A stretch of DNA of 64,000 bases from Mactromeris polynyma (taxonomy: Eukaryota; Mollusca; Bivalvia; Venerida; Mactridae): positions 3,231,501 to 3,295,500 of the forward strand of contig JASFXZ010000020.1 of NCBI GenBank assembly GCA_032209605.1. Direction: 5' to 3'. The translations under genes and the position numbers were made by a program. Of this stretch, positions 11,313-41,275 are shown piece after piece. The number at the start of each line of letters is the position of its first letter. Position 1 is the first letter of the stretch. Below the pieces are notes generated by a model, which was not told the origin of the DNA, made no database searches, and saw only the letters and a list, made by a program, of their open reading frames with translations.

Positions 11313-12437
11313 ATAAACAGACAGGCTGGTTCACTGTCAGCCATGCATTTACTGCAATATGAATTAATAATGATTTTAATCTCAAGTTGAGCCAAATATT
11401 GGGCCTGTAAAAAAAAACATGCTAATTATCAGGACAACGACAAAATTGATTTATAACAAAAATTTAAATCATTTTTTTAAGTAAAAAATATGCAAAGCAA
11501 AACTGTAAAAATGCTAAACAACAAACTGGAATGATTTTTATATATGAATCTCACACTTCTAATCATCTGGAACTGATATCAACAGTTCATTATTCACAAA
11601 CAGACAAAAATCTGTGAGATCAGGACAGAAATCTAATCCACCCTGTAATAAATATATTTGGCCAAAAATTTGCAGCACATCAGAAGGAAATACAGCATTG
11701 CTGTCTGCTATAAAAATGTGGTATGATACGATAGAAACATATTAGAAAAAAACACTTGATACACAGAAATAATCAAAAGTTCATCCATGGAAGTAGTTCA
11801 TGTACCCAGTATGGTGATTATTGTTTCATATTTAATATCAGTACTATATTATGGTGATTTTTCAATCACATTCTGAATTATGCTTGGTATGGATTTCATG
11901 TTTAGACTAAAATCAAGATTAACACAGACAAAACTACAACTGTTTCATCAGTAGCAATTAAGTAAAGTAGCTATAATGTCAGAATCAACATTATACATAC
12001 AAGATAAAATAATGTTTTTATGTCAATTTTGAAAAAAATGACCATTGCGTTAAAATGGCTTTTCTTGTTGAATAAAGACGACTGTCAAACTGAGCTAAAC
12101 CATATATAGAGGAAAATTGACAGTTTATTGGAAACAGAGTAATCAATAAAACATTGGGGGTGTTGAATATAAAAACTGAATAATTCGGTGAGAAAAATAC
12201 TACATGTACAACACAACTATTGTCAGAACAGAGCAATATACAAGACAGGTTTTATATAAACAATGACATGTTGTCTATAGACGAGACAGAAAAAGACGAT
12301 ATAATCACAGACTACCGCCGCCCACCATGACATGATCCGAACTACAACAAGTAATATTGACTTAGGTTGTAGCCAATGTCAATATTCATGTTTTAATGCT
12401 GTAGATTGCATTATATTGCACAGCTGAGAGGTCTCAT

Positions 12438-12613
12438 ACAGCAACACTTAAAGACCATCTCAATAATAAGACCACCTCAAAATTAAGAACACAATTTTCA
12501 AGTCCATTTTGACTGTTATGCTCTTTATTCAACCTCAATATTAAGACCACCTTGATATTAGGACCAGTTTTCAAGGGTCCCATGGGTGGTCTTATTATTG
12601 AGGTTTTACAGTA
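12438..12613. mobile_element. MITE family B, copy 2
   Basis: Left end decayed (ACAGCAACACTTAAAGACC); right end CTTATTATTGAGGTTTTACA intact. The internal CTCTTTATTCAACCTCAATA is shared with the other copies. Confidence 0.8.
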
Positions 12614-12848
12614 TAAACAATGCATAAATTAATTATTGTTTGCCAGTTATGATCAACTGTCTGCAAGGCTTTAAATATAAATCGTATTCATCAACTATAA
12701 ACATAAGGAATTTCTATAGATCAGCTATTGGCACATATTCCTGTACGAGTCTAAAAATAGAACTATCAACTGTGATAGAATTATAAAACAGAGCGTGATT
12801 ATGGAATTATTACGAAAGGAATAACACAATGGCAATGCAGAGCATATT

Positions 12849-12922
12849 AAGGGTTCAGTGCAAGACTATCGTAACTCCTATATAAATATATAGGAGTAAG
12901 AATAGTCTTGCGCTGAACCCTT
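12849..12922. repeat. 74-bp near-perfect palindrome
   Basis: The left arm AAGGGTTCAGTGCAAGACTA is matched by the right arm TAGTCTTGCGCTGAACCCTT; the centre is ATATAAATATAT. About 35 bp per arm with only a few mismatches. It could be a tiny foldback element or, if transcribed, a pre-miRNA-like hairpin; the sequence alone cannot decide. Confidence 0.8.
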
Positions 12923-29957
<17,035 letters not shown>

Positions 29958-31589
29958 TTTGCAATTGGAGGATGACAGAAGCCGCGCAGTCGAATTAGTC
30001 AATGGATAATATTTATCCTGGGTTTAGGCTATAAAACGGTAAAATTAAATTAATGATATGTGTATGAGTACGATAAATCAAATATTACAAGACAGAGTCA
30101 GTAGTTCCGAAAAATTGATCTTAACAATTAATACGAAACTAATGGTACACTTGAAACGAAAGTAGAGAACTTCCTGAACGTCAACAAAACAAAAGAGGAA
30201 CAATGGTAAATACTTCGTCAAGTTTTGAACTGAACAAAGTGTTTTGTCATTGTTTTACAATGCTTAATTTCCTTTGAGGAGTTAACCAATATGTGCGAAA
30301 GTATGTTTTTACTCAGGTTGTGTGTTTCAATTTAGAACTATGTTACAGGCCGAGTTCGCGCGTATTCATTTCAGATGACAAGGATTATTTGATACCGACT
30401 GTGGTACCCATCATCATTGTTAGATTAACAGTTTAAGAATATTTTTATAGCTGATGAGTTTTTTTTAAATTATTTTTTGCATTAAAATTTAATGACTGTT
30501 TATCCATTTCTTCACTTTACTGTGTATTGTCTCTCATAAAGTGATATTTCTGCAGTACCCATATTTCTCTGGTACTAAAATGTCCACTGTAAACAGCACA
30601 ATGGCACCATCTATGTCATGTCCTGCAATGATTTGTTCTATTTGCCTCTGTTTGTTGATTTAACCCTTTACTCCATAGATACGCTGATTGACGCCTCTAC
30701 CCTGATTGACGCCTCTACCGTATCTCCATGCAAACGCCTTTTGACTCCTCTACCGTATCTCCATGCAATTGCCGAATAGCGCCGAGCTGACTTTATGTCT
30801 CAAATTTATTATTTTTTCGAAAAATCGGACGTTATAATTTTTTCTTAAGAAAATCTTTAAGTAGGTCAAATGTTACATTCTGCCACAGTCATTATGACTC
30901 AGAATTTAACAGATCAAAGAAAATATTTCAAGGACTTCAGTAGATCAGAGGATCTTTCAAATATTTCATCTTCTTTCATTATCGCAGCCGCTATTCAGCT
31001 ATTCATGATGAAAAGCGTCAACATCACATTCGAGTGTGGTATTGTTTTAAAAATCAAAGGGATTAAATTATAAAAACTGGTAAGTGGCCTTGTCAATCAA
31101 CAAATTGTGTAGATCACCCGGCGTTTTATTGCTTTCTTTGTTTTTCTGTTTGGGTCCAAGTAATAGTTGACTAGGTTACATGCGTACATTGGAATATGGT
31201 TAATTACCTTTAATAATATGGCATTGCAGATTTACTGTACACTTGTAACCTTATAATGTTGTTGATATCTCTAGAAAATACCTTACGCTTAGTTGTTCAA
31301 GCTTCCACAACCTGCTCACATTTCTTTCGGATTGGTCATGGAAACTATCCGTCTGACAGGTCTTGTACTTTTATCTCTCCCAGATTAAAGATAGTGATGA
31401 TCAGATGAAACCTAGCACTGTAATGTCAGCTTTGCATTCATTTTGTCAGTGAACTAGCCTGTTTGAGCATCTTACTGAGTAAAGCCCAAACTTGTTCTTA
31501 CCAGTCAAACTTCATAAAGTCACAATTACCTCTATAATTTGTTCAGATCATGGACGGATTTTATTTTGTCGCTACTTGCACTTCAGAAT
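29958..31589. other. 5' flank of ATG16L1
   Basis: Should contain the ATG16L1 promoter and 5' UTR just above 29957. A short direct repeat (CTGATTGACGCCTCTACC) lies at 30680-30720. No exon was recognised on either strand. Confidence 0.4.
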
Positions 31590-31745
31590 CCTGGTCCCAT
31601 GATTGTGGGGTCAAATCCCTTCTTGGGCGAGGTTAAACAGTGAAATGGGAGTGAGTACAGGTTAGGGACCCAGGAAGCTGTCATGGAGACTGATTAATAT
31701 AAGTTGCAGAATGGTTTCACAATTCATGTAAGATGAGTTAGTTAA
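31590..31745 (+). mobile_element. SINE-like element E, copy 1
   Basis: A B-box-like GGGGTCAAATCCC is followed by GGGACCCAGGAAGCTG, GGAGACTGATTAATATAAGT and GTTTCACAATTCATGT. The last blocks recur at 63160-63300. Confidence 0.55.
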
Positions 31746-31827
31746 AAAACTATATTTAAGTGCTTCTTTTACTGAGAGAAGTGTTTAGTTTACTAAAAGA
31801 TTTAGAGTTTTAATAGTCATTATTCGG

Positions 31828-32112
31828 CTATATTCCCAATGCCAAAAAGTATTCATTTTTCCCAATTTGGATGTAAAAATTCCCAATAAATCCAAAGAAA
31901 AAGTTTTGGTTCAATTTAACCAAAAATTGACAAAGCTATAGGTTTTTCTTTCACAGGCAGTTTAAATATAGAAAAAATGTCCATTAATCAATCACTACAT
32001 TCTTTACTTTAAATGCCTTATATTTTGATGTAATTTCTAGACTTTTCCCAATTTCTTAGTTTAATGCACACAAATTCCCAATTTGAAGGGTATGGGTCAT
32101 CTTCCCAAAATA
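31828..32112. mobile_element. Dispersed repeat F, copy 1 (TTCCCAATTTG type)
   Basis: Contains TTCCCAATGCCAAAAAG, TTTTTCCCAATTTGGATG and ATTTGAAGGGTATGGGTCAT. A reverse-complement partial copy lies at about 36180-36380 (GACCCATACCCTTCAAATTG). Confidence 0.6.
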
Positions 32113-33041
32113 GCCCAAATAAACCCTAATAGTGGTCAGTAATTTTTCATAAATCCAACCATTATCTTAAAACTATTACTAAATTAACATGACTTGTTAT
32201 TTAAACTATTACAAAAAACATTTGTTGTGTTGTGTTAATGGTGCCTGAATTCATTGACAGAAGAGATGAAATTCTTACATGTATTATTATATTATTATAC
32301 CACATCTATATATAGCACCTTTATTATAAAATACTTTTAAATATGTTCGTACATATGATATGTTCAAAAGTGCTTAACAAACAAATATTCATGTACATGT
32401 AGTTGTACAAACAATATACTGTGGTATGTATATAACTATAAGTATTATTAAATCAGAAAGGATAGAAACACTTGGTTACATAAGTACTTAAATGATAAAA
32501 TCAAAGTTCACTGATTTTCAAGTGTGCTTAAGATGTCCAGACATCCTCAGTTCTTATGGAAAACGAATGGGAATAATATTGAAATGAAGAAATTGTGCCC
32601 TTGCATGTCTGTCTTGCATGTATACGGAGTAGTACCAGTTACTATATATATCGTCTTACACTGATATACATGTAATTAATGAAATATCATACAACTTTAT
32701 GTAATTCTATAATACCATTCAGATACCTTAAATGATATGTGTAGAAATTCCCCATTCTGTATTGTTTTTCAGTTTTTTTTCTTATTTATTTTGGGAGTTT
32801 TTTAAAGCGTCACGAAAAGAAATTCAATCGACAATTTTCTATTTTTTTGTTTATGAATTTTATCTGTTAGGATGTTTCGGTTGACTGATTCAGTGGATAC
32901 CCCTAGGTGTATACATGTATTGTTTTAAACGTTATGACCCCTCAATGTTAGAATTTGTGACTGCTCAAAGTTTGAATGTTTATATTTACAATATGATGTA
33001 AAATCTTTAGGGATTTGTGCATAAATGTGTCTACACAATAA

Positions 33042-33231
33042 CAGGGGTTCCACTAGGTGCTGAATTTTAAGGGTCATTTTGATAATTTTTTACCAGATTT
33101 TACCATTTTATACCCAAAATACCTATAAGTTGGAGAAAAATTGACCCTTGAGCCAGAATCCTTGGGGTCAGAAGGTGGTCTTTTGGAAAATCCAGGGGTC
33201 GAAGGGTCAATTCAAAGGTCAAATAGAACCC
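33042..33231. mobile_element. Dispersed repeat D, copy 2
   Basis: Reverse complement of the unit at 19924-20080; starts CAGGGGTTCCACTAGG, contains AAGGGTCATTTTGATAATTT, ends AATAGAACCCC. Confidence 0.6.
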
Positions 33232-33343
33232 CAATGCAATAAAATAAAGAGCATACATTTTAAATGTTTCAGTTTGAGCTTACCTTCTAGAAACATTCAT
33301 ATCATACAAATAGCAAAGGAAAAATCCAATCTAGTTTTACATA

Positions 33344-33514
33344 TACAGTAAAACCTCACTAAAAAACCACCTCAATAATAAGACCACTTCAAAATTATAA
33401 GTCCAATCTCACTGTTTTTGCTCTTCGTTCAACCTCAATATTAAGACCACCTCAATAAGAAGACCAGTTTGCCAGGGTCCCAAGTGTGGTCTTATTATTG
33501 AGGTTTTGCTGTAC
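33344..33514. mobile_element. MITE family B, copy 4
   Basis: Opens TACAGTAAAACCTCACTAAA and closes TTATTGAGGTTTTGCTGTA. The internal CTCTTCGTTCAACCTCAATA matches copies 1-3. Confidence 0.85.
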
Positions 33515-35049
33515 ATTGTATTTGTGTATATGTATTTATATTGTTGTGTACTACACAATGACTGTATCACTTCAACTGCATTTGCTTTATTTTAGATACA
33601 TGGTAGATAAGAAAATGAAACAGAAGTCAATTTAGGTAAGTGCATTATGAATATCCAATTTCCTTCCTACATTTTTGCAATGAACATGACTTTTGTCCTT
33701 CCTGAATTTAGGATTGTTCTATTCAGTATGTAAAGGGGTGCTTTAAAGATTTTTTATGAATTGAACATTAAGACTTTATGTAGGTTAGTCTGAGCATTAT
33801 TTCTATGAATTGCTATATTGTCAAATAGCCTATTTATGCACTGGTACATAAAGTATATATTGGTATATCTGGGCCCTCAATCCTCCATTATTGGGATCGA
33901 ATAGGGGCCCCATTCCCTTCATAAAACAATAATTTTTTTCCCCATTCAAATGCAGTTTTTCCCCTCAGAGTCAAAAATAAATAAAAACTGGAAAAATACT
34001 ATTTTAACTAGAAAAGTACGATTTTCTGACTAGCAGACATATATTTTTTGTATTTTGTTCACTGATGCATGCAATTATTGTATGTCTACACTAGCTTGAC
34101 ATTGATCAGGAAGATGTCAAAAATCTCCCAGTTTGCTTGAAATTTCCCCTATCAGGGGCTACAACCCCCTTCCCCAAAGCAGAGTGTGGCCTCTGTATTT
34201 GTACAATTGTGTATGTCTGTACAGTCAATGTATATATTGGAACATAGGACAAAACAATGCTGTAGTGTTTTAAAAAAAAATCCTGCAATTTAAGTAGATA
34301 TGAATACCATGTAAACATGTATATGGCATCATTCTGAACTGAATATTTTCTGAATGGATCCATGTAAGGAAGAACAATAACTCTGTACAGAAAAAGTTAA
34401 TGTGTGCTACAGTTGTCTACCTTTGCAACTGTAACTGATTGATTCAAATGTTGTTCATTCTGAATCTCTGATGTTGTTCTCCATCTATCAGAAGAACCTG
34501 TATTGAACAGTGTCAACTTTATTTTATAGTATTATAAATATATTGGGATGTAAAACGATTAACCAGTTAATTATGTTAAGTACTTAGCAGAAATAAAACA
34601 CTATCCGAAGTAGTACTAAACGTCAGAATATAGGTCTAGTCATGGTAAAAATATACACAACAACATATGAAACATGTAACGAATGTCATGTTCGGTTAAC
34701 CGTTCAGAAGATTAAATGGTTAACCGGTTAGCCCTTGTAATATATGAAGAAAATATTATTTCTGCTTTTATTTACTTGGGAAAAAGTTGCCACATTTCAA
34801 CATACTTTCATCATGGAATTTCTAAGGAAGTCAGCTGGCTTTGTTGTTTACACAATATCATTTAGATGATCTCGGATAGCAAACTGTTGTTTTGAAACAG
34901 TAGATAGGTCTGTAATTGCATGTAATTTAGAGAGAGAGAGAGAGTTGAAAATTATGAATACAAAATTTCAGAATGAATGCTAGATAATTATGTAGTGTTG
35001 GTGATAACCTCTAGTGTGAATCATGAGTATTCAGATCAGACTGCAGCAT
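33515..35049. other. No gene seen
   Basis: AT-rich unique-looking DNA with a short GA run near 34931. No exon with family similarity was recognised. Confidence 0.4.
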
Positions 35050-35370
35050 TGGTACCCAGGCTATTCATAACATATATGATACCCTGGGCAAACTGACTGT
35101 AAAAAGCTTGTAATCATGAATAATTAATGAGGTGAAATACAGCCGCTTGATAGACCACATGACACACACCTCGTGGGATATGGAAATTGCCGAGGAGTTA
35201 CGGATGGAATCGCGGTTCTGAACAGCTCTTCACAAAGGAACTTCCTTCTTTTTTGTTGTCATCCATTTCATTATACGAGAAATGCTAATGAATATTCATG
35301 CATTACAAAGTTCTGCTAGTCAATTTGTCCTGAGTATCTTATATGTTAATATTAATAGCCTTGGTACCGA
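35050..35370. mobile_element. MITE family G, copy 1 (about 320 bp, inverted ends of about 50 bp)
   Basis: The left end GGTACCCAGGCTATTCATAA then ATGATACCCTGGGCAAACTG is mirrored by the right end (CAATTTGTCCTGAGTATCTT then AATAGCCTTGGTACC). A second copy with the same internal blocks (GCCGCTTGAT, ATGACACACACCTC, GCTAATGAATATTCATGCAT) is at 42534-42885. Confidence 0.82.
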
Positions 35371-36802
35371 GGATGCAGAGTCTGGTGAAGGGCACTCTAA
35401 GTGATTTGGCAGTTTTCTTATAAGTAGTCTTTTACCATACCTGCAGTGTTCTGTCGGTTGTTCCTTGATGCAGCAGCCCTTACTGATGTTATCACATGAT
35501 AAGGTAGATCTGTATCACTTAGAAGCTTGAATATCTACCTGGTACCTGTTGGTATGTTGGGGATTATGATCTTGGTTGGGCAGGTGCTTGATTGGGATCT
35601 CAGCAATGTAGGAGCTTGATCTGTAATTCAAATGTTGCTGCAAACACCAATCTAGTGTTGTTATAAGTTTTAATGTTTTTTTTTGAATTGCCCCCTTACT
35701 TAGGAATTTATTGCCTGCATCTTTTATTATTAATCTTACACACTTAGCAGTTCATTTCCATATTCTATGAAAAATATTTGAATTTTAATAAACATACTTC
35801 TGTTTATAGATAGATAGATTTATTTCTGTATTTGATGCACATATACATGGTAATAAGAATAAAATGTTTCATTAAAAACACACATGGGTTATAAAAACCA
35901 TGCCACACATGTCTGTACTAAGGATAACACAATATAGAGAAAAAATTCCTTATTTCCATTGTGGTTCGTGTCATGGATGGAGTGACATAGGGAGACTTGA
36001 AACTTCTTATCACAGGCAAAAACATTGAAATTCCATCACAATATAATGATATGTCACGCACATGCATTAGCGAAGTCAAAAATAATATTATCTTCCTTGT
36101 AGTGGAATGATAATGGTTTAAGCATGACCAATTAGTATGCAATTAGTTTCTGATAATTGATAATTGCAAGGTTTATTTTGGCTATGTTGGGACGATGACC
36201 CATACCCTTCAAATTGGGAATTTTTGCGCATTTAACTTAGAATTTGGGAAAAAGACTTAGAATTTGGGAAAAAGACTTGCAATTACAGCAAAATATTAGG
36301 AATAAAATTAGAGATTAATTAATGGACAAATGCTATTTATGTTAGCTGCCTGTTGGAGAAAATTTAGCCTTTAACTTTGTCGATTTTTACTCAGTGCTTG
36401 TCAATTACTTGTTGTTTGTCGTTTCTGTCTGTTTAATTTTGTTTTTTTGTTATCGTCTAATTGCTTTGTCGTTAAATCAAACGTGTTTAATGATGGCTAA
36501 AGCGTTGTCGCTAAAATGTTCATTCAAAGTAGCCATATCAACTTTATTCCATATACTGGGAGTGTGTAGCGATAAATGTACATGTAAATCTACTGCACGA
36601 TGATATCGTGCACTTTTCAAAAATCATGAAACCATATCGTTATTAGTTAATAGCTTATAAATGCACATGCTATACAGTGTTTTTAATTAATGATATTTGA
36701 GCGAACATTAATAAGTATAAGTCGTGTAAGTACAACTGTAGATGACAAACGAAATATATAATATTGCAATGGAAAAATAATATTGTAATGAAAACAACAA
36801 CA

Positions 36803-36900
36803 ATTTCCTCCTGATGGTCTCAAACTCAGACCCAAAACTAAAAAGCTTAATTAACATTATAAGGCGCGGACTCGCTACCATCTGAGCTATCACGGCTGTA
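36803..36900 (-). mobile_element. tRNA-like SINE head with enlarged anticodon region
   Basis: On the minus strand: GTGATAGCTCAGATGGTAGC (A box) and, more than 50 nt later, GGTCTGAGTTTGAGACC (B box). The box spacing is longer than in other copies. A decayed tRNA-like sequence is the likely reading. Confidence 0.55.
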
Positions 36901-38802
36901 AGTTTAATGAAATCAATATCACAATAAATAGTTATGCTTGTTATTTGATTTACCTATTTTGATCAATAAAGGTGGTCAAACCATGTAAACATTGCATGAT
37001 GTCACCCTTAACTTATCTAGGTATATTTATAGTACGGTCATACAGTATGGTATGGTAGTCAACAGGTTCTATGCCCTATCAAAGTAATTTTAACCGTGCT
37101 GCAGTGATGGCCATGGTGGGATAAACTTAAAATATCACTGTAGCCCTTCCTGTCTATACCGAAAATATAAAAAAAATTAATCCTTGAAAATGGGAAAAAA
37201 TTACTTGAAAAGTACTTGATTTTATTTGGAGAAATTCTGTATGAACCATGGTCCAAATATTGACCCATTTTCCCTCCTTGTGCAGGATATTGTCATGTAA
37301 GACCTCACTCAAACAACATTCCAAAACATAGACTTGAATTTTGTAGAAAATCTCTTGCATATTCTTGACCAAAAATCTGGAACAAAATACTATTAAATAG
37401 TTGCCAGTAAAATTCTCTAAATACTTTCAACAGATCATTCCTCACATGGTTTTACTCTGGTGGGCAGCATGCTGTAACATTGTGAATAGTGTCATGTCTA
37501 TTCTTATATATTTATGTATGATCTCGTATAATGTTGTTTTTATTTTCATGTAAATTTTTAATTGTCTGTATAATTTTTTATTTTTGTTATCTTTACGGTA
37601 CCTACCAATTATCAATGTATGTGTTACAAACATGTATATATCATAGAGGCTCACAGGGAAGACTGGGCTTGCCTTACTGTGTTGCCTCTTTAAATAAAGG
37701 CGTTATTATTGCTGAGATGTTAAGATTGCTGGTCACTCCAGATCCAAAATGGAGTGAATTTCGGTATGGTAACGTACCCTTTATCGAAAGGTTAACCAAT
37801 CCGCGTCAAGGTTACAAACTTTGTTGGGTTGAAGAGATATTGTCTTAATGGTTAACGTAAGATTTGATTGGTTTACACAACAATGATATGCTAATAGCAA
37901 AACCATGTTAGTACGGCTGTGCCTAAAAACGTATTCAATGATGGACTAAATGTCTTATATAACTTAAGGTTAGCCTATTATACATGTATAGCTACCATTA
38001 CATTTCAAGGTATCATTGTCACCTGCAGTGAAGTAACTTGTATGTTTGCGTAACCAAATATAGGTACGACAGACTAGATGTCTAATCTAGGTTATACTGC
38101 ATGCAGTTCAGTGTTTTTTACAGCTTGAAACGGGTATTACAAAGCTTGGGTGATTTCCCTGTTTAAATCTATTCAATATTTGATCAGGATGCATTTACTA
38201 CAAACAGATACACTATAAAACATCTAAACAGTGTCGCAATATTGCACAGGACAGTACGGTGTGATGATGTCTGAAAAATATGTGATTGTTAAAATGTGAA
38301 ATATTAAAATTTATGGTGAGTTTAAATTATGAGATATGTATATTATGTATATTATTGTACATTGTTACAAAACTTCTACATTATAAGTGTGTTCCATTGT
38401 GATGTAACTGGAAGTGTCAAGTTTTATATTAACATTATAAAGTGTATAATGGCAGACTGTTAGTGGCATGCATTTACTGTATAGCGGGTTATATTTGTGG
38501 GGATTTCAATTTGGCAGTCAAGGTCTAATCCGCCAAAATAAAACTCCACCAAAAAGTGTAACTAAAAGATGCAACCTTTCGTGACCCATTTGTTAATTCG
38601 GAAAATGGCGAATGAGCCAAAATTAAACACCGCCAATAAGGAGAACTCTAAAAACCGCCTAAATTTGGCACCGCAGAAATAAAGCACTATACAGTATATA
38701 GTTCTGTTAATTATAAATATCTTGTTGTATTTTTTATTGCAACAGAACTTTACCATAATGCATGTCTGAAATAGTTTGTGTATGCTGTCAGTATTTTATT
38801 GA

Positions 38803-38890
38803 TTGGTCGCTCACTTCAAATCATGTGCCCCTCCCGGCTGCTAGTTTGAATCCCACTCTGGATATAGGGTGTGTAATGACGGCAGCCATC
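38803..38890 (+). mobile_element. SINE-like fragment
   Basis: Contains TAGTTTGAATCCCACTCTGG, a B-box-like motif, preceded by GGTCGCTCACTTCAAATC. It is followed by a 37-bp near-duplicate block (CCAGGTGCCAGTCATGG, CCGCCTCCACCATATAGC) at 38920-38995. Confidence 0.45.
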
Positions 38891-41133
38891 CAGGTGGCAT
38901 ATGGAAGGTTATAGTTCTACCCAGGTGCCAGTCATGGGTCCGCCTCCACCATATAGCCCAGGTGCCAGTCATGGCTCCGCCTCCACCATATAGCTGGAAT
39001 ACTTACTATACATACCCTATTGCACAAAAAAAAGAAGAAAAAACATTGTCAATATTGTAAAATCATTTATATGTCTAAGGGTTTTTTTTTTCGTTTTTTT
39101 TTCTTGGAAATCTCTGTAAATCTTAAACATTAACCATTCTTCATTAAATACATGATGAATCATAAATTATACTGCTTTGTAAAGTTGTATCTCTATTAAT
39201 GACCAAAACGTTGCGTAACATATTCAATTCAAATAAACCCTATACACAGTTTAGAGTAGATAAGAGAATAAGTACATTGTATTGTGCAAATATATGACTA
39301 TGTTAACATAACTTTACTGTATAGACCTTGGTATACTAGCTGTCACTTTGTCAGTTTTCCTTATTGTATAAGAATTGATTAAAATAAACTATTTTTATAG
39401 CTGACCCAAGATTGAATAAGTTCAACAACATAATTATAACATTTCAGTGTGATCTTTGTGGTCAGACCACATGTACAGGGATAGTTTGTCCTTATAAAAC
39501 TGTCAAAATATTTGTTCTTTGTGTGGACTTGGTTACTAAAGCGATTGTTTTATAAGTACAAAACTGATGAAACCTATTGTACTTAAAATCAGGGATTTTA
39601 ACTGTGTGACTGTCGTGGAATTGTTAAAAGCTTTTTAACTTAGAGGATTTTAGGTGTTGATGCTCTTTTGTAAGTGATAATCTTAGTTAATCTGAACTTT
39701 CAATTAAACATATGACATGAAATATATATTCCTTTCTTCTACAATAAAAACAAATTTGTGAGTAATTTTTTGATAGAAAAACAAATGACATTTACATATT
39801 GAATGATAACACGAATATCCATTAAAACATTTCACAATAAATTGTCCACTTAGTGCTATAATTGTCACAACCACTGTTTTAATTGCCTTCCATCTAAGTG
39901 TTTTACATGTAGGCGGTAAAATGTGGATTGTTGTTTTATACCATTACGCATTTTCATTAATTTTTGTCTTTTTTTCAACAACTGGGCAACATCTATGTTT
40001 TTAACTTATATTCAATCTGCTGGGATAGTAACAATTTGACTGCAGGGCTTTAGAAATCCACTAGCCCGACGTCCCAGACAAGTCTAATTGCCGATTCGGG
40101 CTACCAATAGTTGAGTTGAAGTTAGTCCAGGTAAAGTAAGTTTCAAAAGACATGACTCGATGCTATATAAATGACAATTACCACAAAAGTTCCATGTCAG
40201 CCAAGTCAAATTTAACATGGTCACTAGTCGGGGACAAGTGTATTTGGAAAAAAATTCTAGAGCCCTGGATAAATAAATAAGTGAGTGTCTTGCAGGCGGA
40301 CATAGATGCAGTTACATTAGATTTGTAAATTATAATACATGTATGACCAACAGGAAGTAAATAGCCTTATTGTCAGTACATGGATACATCAGTTATCATT
40401 TCTAATCTCCAAATATAATTTGAAAGCTTCTGAAGTGGTTTTCAATGAATGCGTTGGCTGGATACAGCGAAAAATGTTTTAACACTGACATCGTTTATTT
40501 ACTGCTCTCTTGATCCCCATATTTAACCTTTTAAGTTTTGTCGCTTATAGAACAGGAAGTATTTAGATATACGGGGTACATGCGGTTGATATAGTACACT
40601 GAATCTTTGATTATGATATCGATTTCTGGGTTAAGTTTATAAAAAGTGAATTGTTATAACATGTAAATAGCAGATAACAATCTTTACGTTAACCCTTCAA
40701 AATGGAGGTACAGCTCATTTGAGTTGATATAAAGCATTAATCTCGAGTTTTATCATATGATAAAAATGAGTGATATTTGTGTACAATGGCTCTAGTTGAA
40801 GCCGGTAGTATGTAACCGAGTCTGGGGGCTGTTTCAATAAACTTCGTACAAAGATTATCCTCGTAGTCCCACAAAAGTCTTTGAACAAATTTTGTGTTAG
40901 TGTTTACATAGACAAAGTCCTTTTTTCAGATTTACTGTTCATACGAAGTTTAGTGAAACGCCCCCCCCCCCCCCTCGATTATTAGTTTGTATTATATCGA
41001 GGTCAGGACTCCAACTTCACCACAGATATATATTGTAATGTGGTTTTGAATCCCACCAACTTCCACTGTAAACCTCGGCTCAGCATATCATACTTTTTTT
41101 TCTGTTGAAAGCAGACTTTAATATGATTCAAAT

Positions 41134-41275
41134 CACAGGTTGTCATGAGTTCTCTCCCTTTATGCTTTCCAGGGTGCTCTCCCTTTATCCCTTCTATAGG
41201 ATATTGTATAGAAGGGATAAAGGGAGATAACGCTATAAGAGATAACGGGAGAGAAATTCGTGACAATCTCCAGTG
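41134..41275. mobile_element. MITE family A, copy 6
   Basis: Left CACAGGTTGTCATGAGTTCT, right TTCGTGACAATCTCCAGTG. A 142-bp palindromic copy centred near TATAGGATATTGTATAGAAG, with TTTATCCCTTCTA arms. Confidence 0.82.

Noticed and set aside
11562..11707. Possible terminal exon on the minus strand (acceptor TTTATTACAG, 28-48 codons to a TAG)
   Set aside because: It has the right strand and position for the last ATG16L1 exon, but no WD40 features and no Trp; such a length is expected by chance.
37531..37848. 105-codon plus-strand frame
   Set aside because: No domain; the first half is AT-rich, and the middle carries a poly(A)-signal-like stretch; probably a repeat or UTR-like relic.
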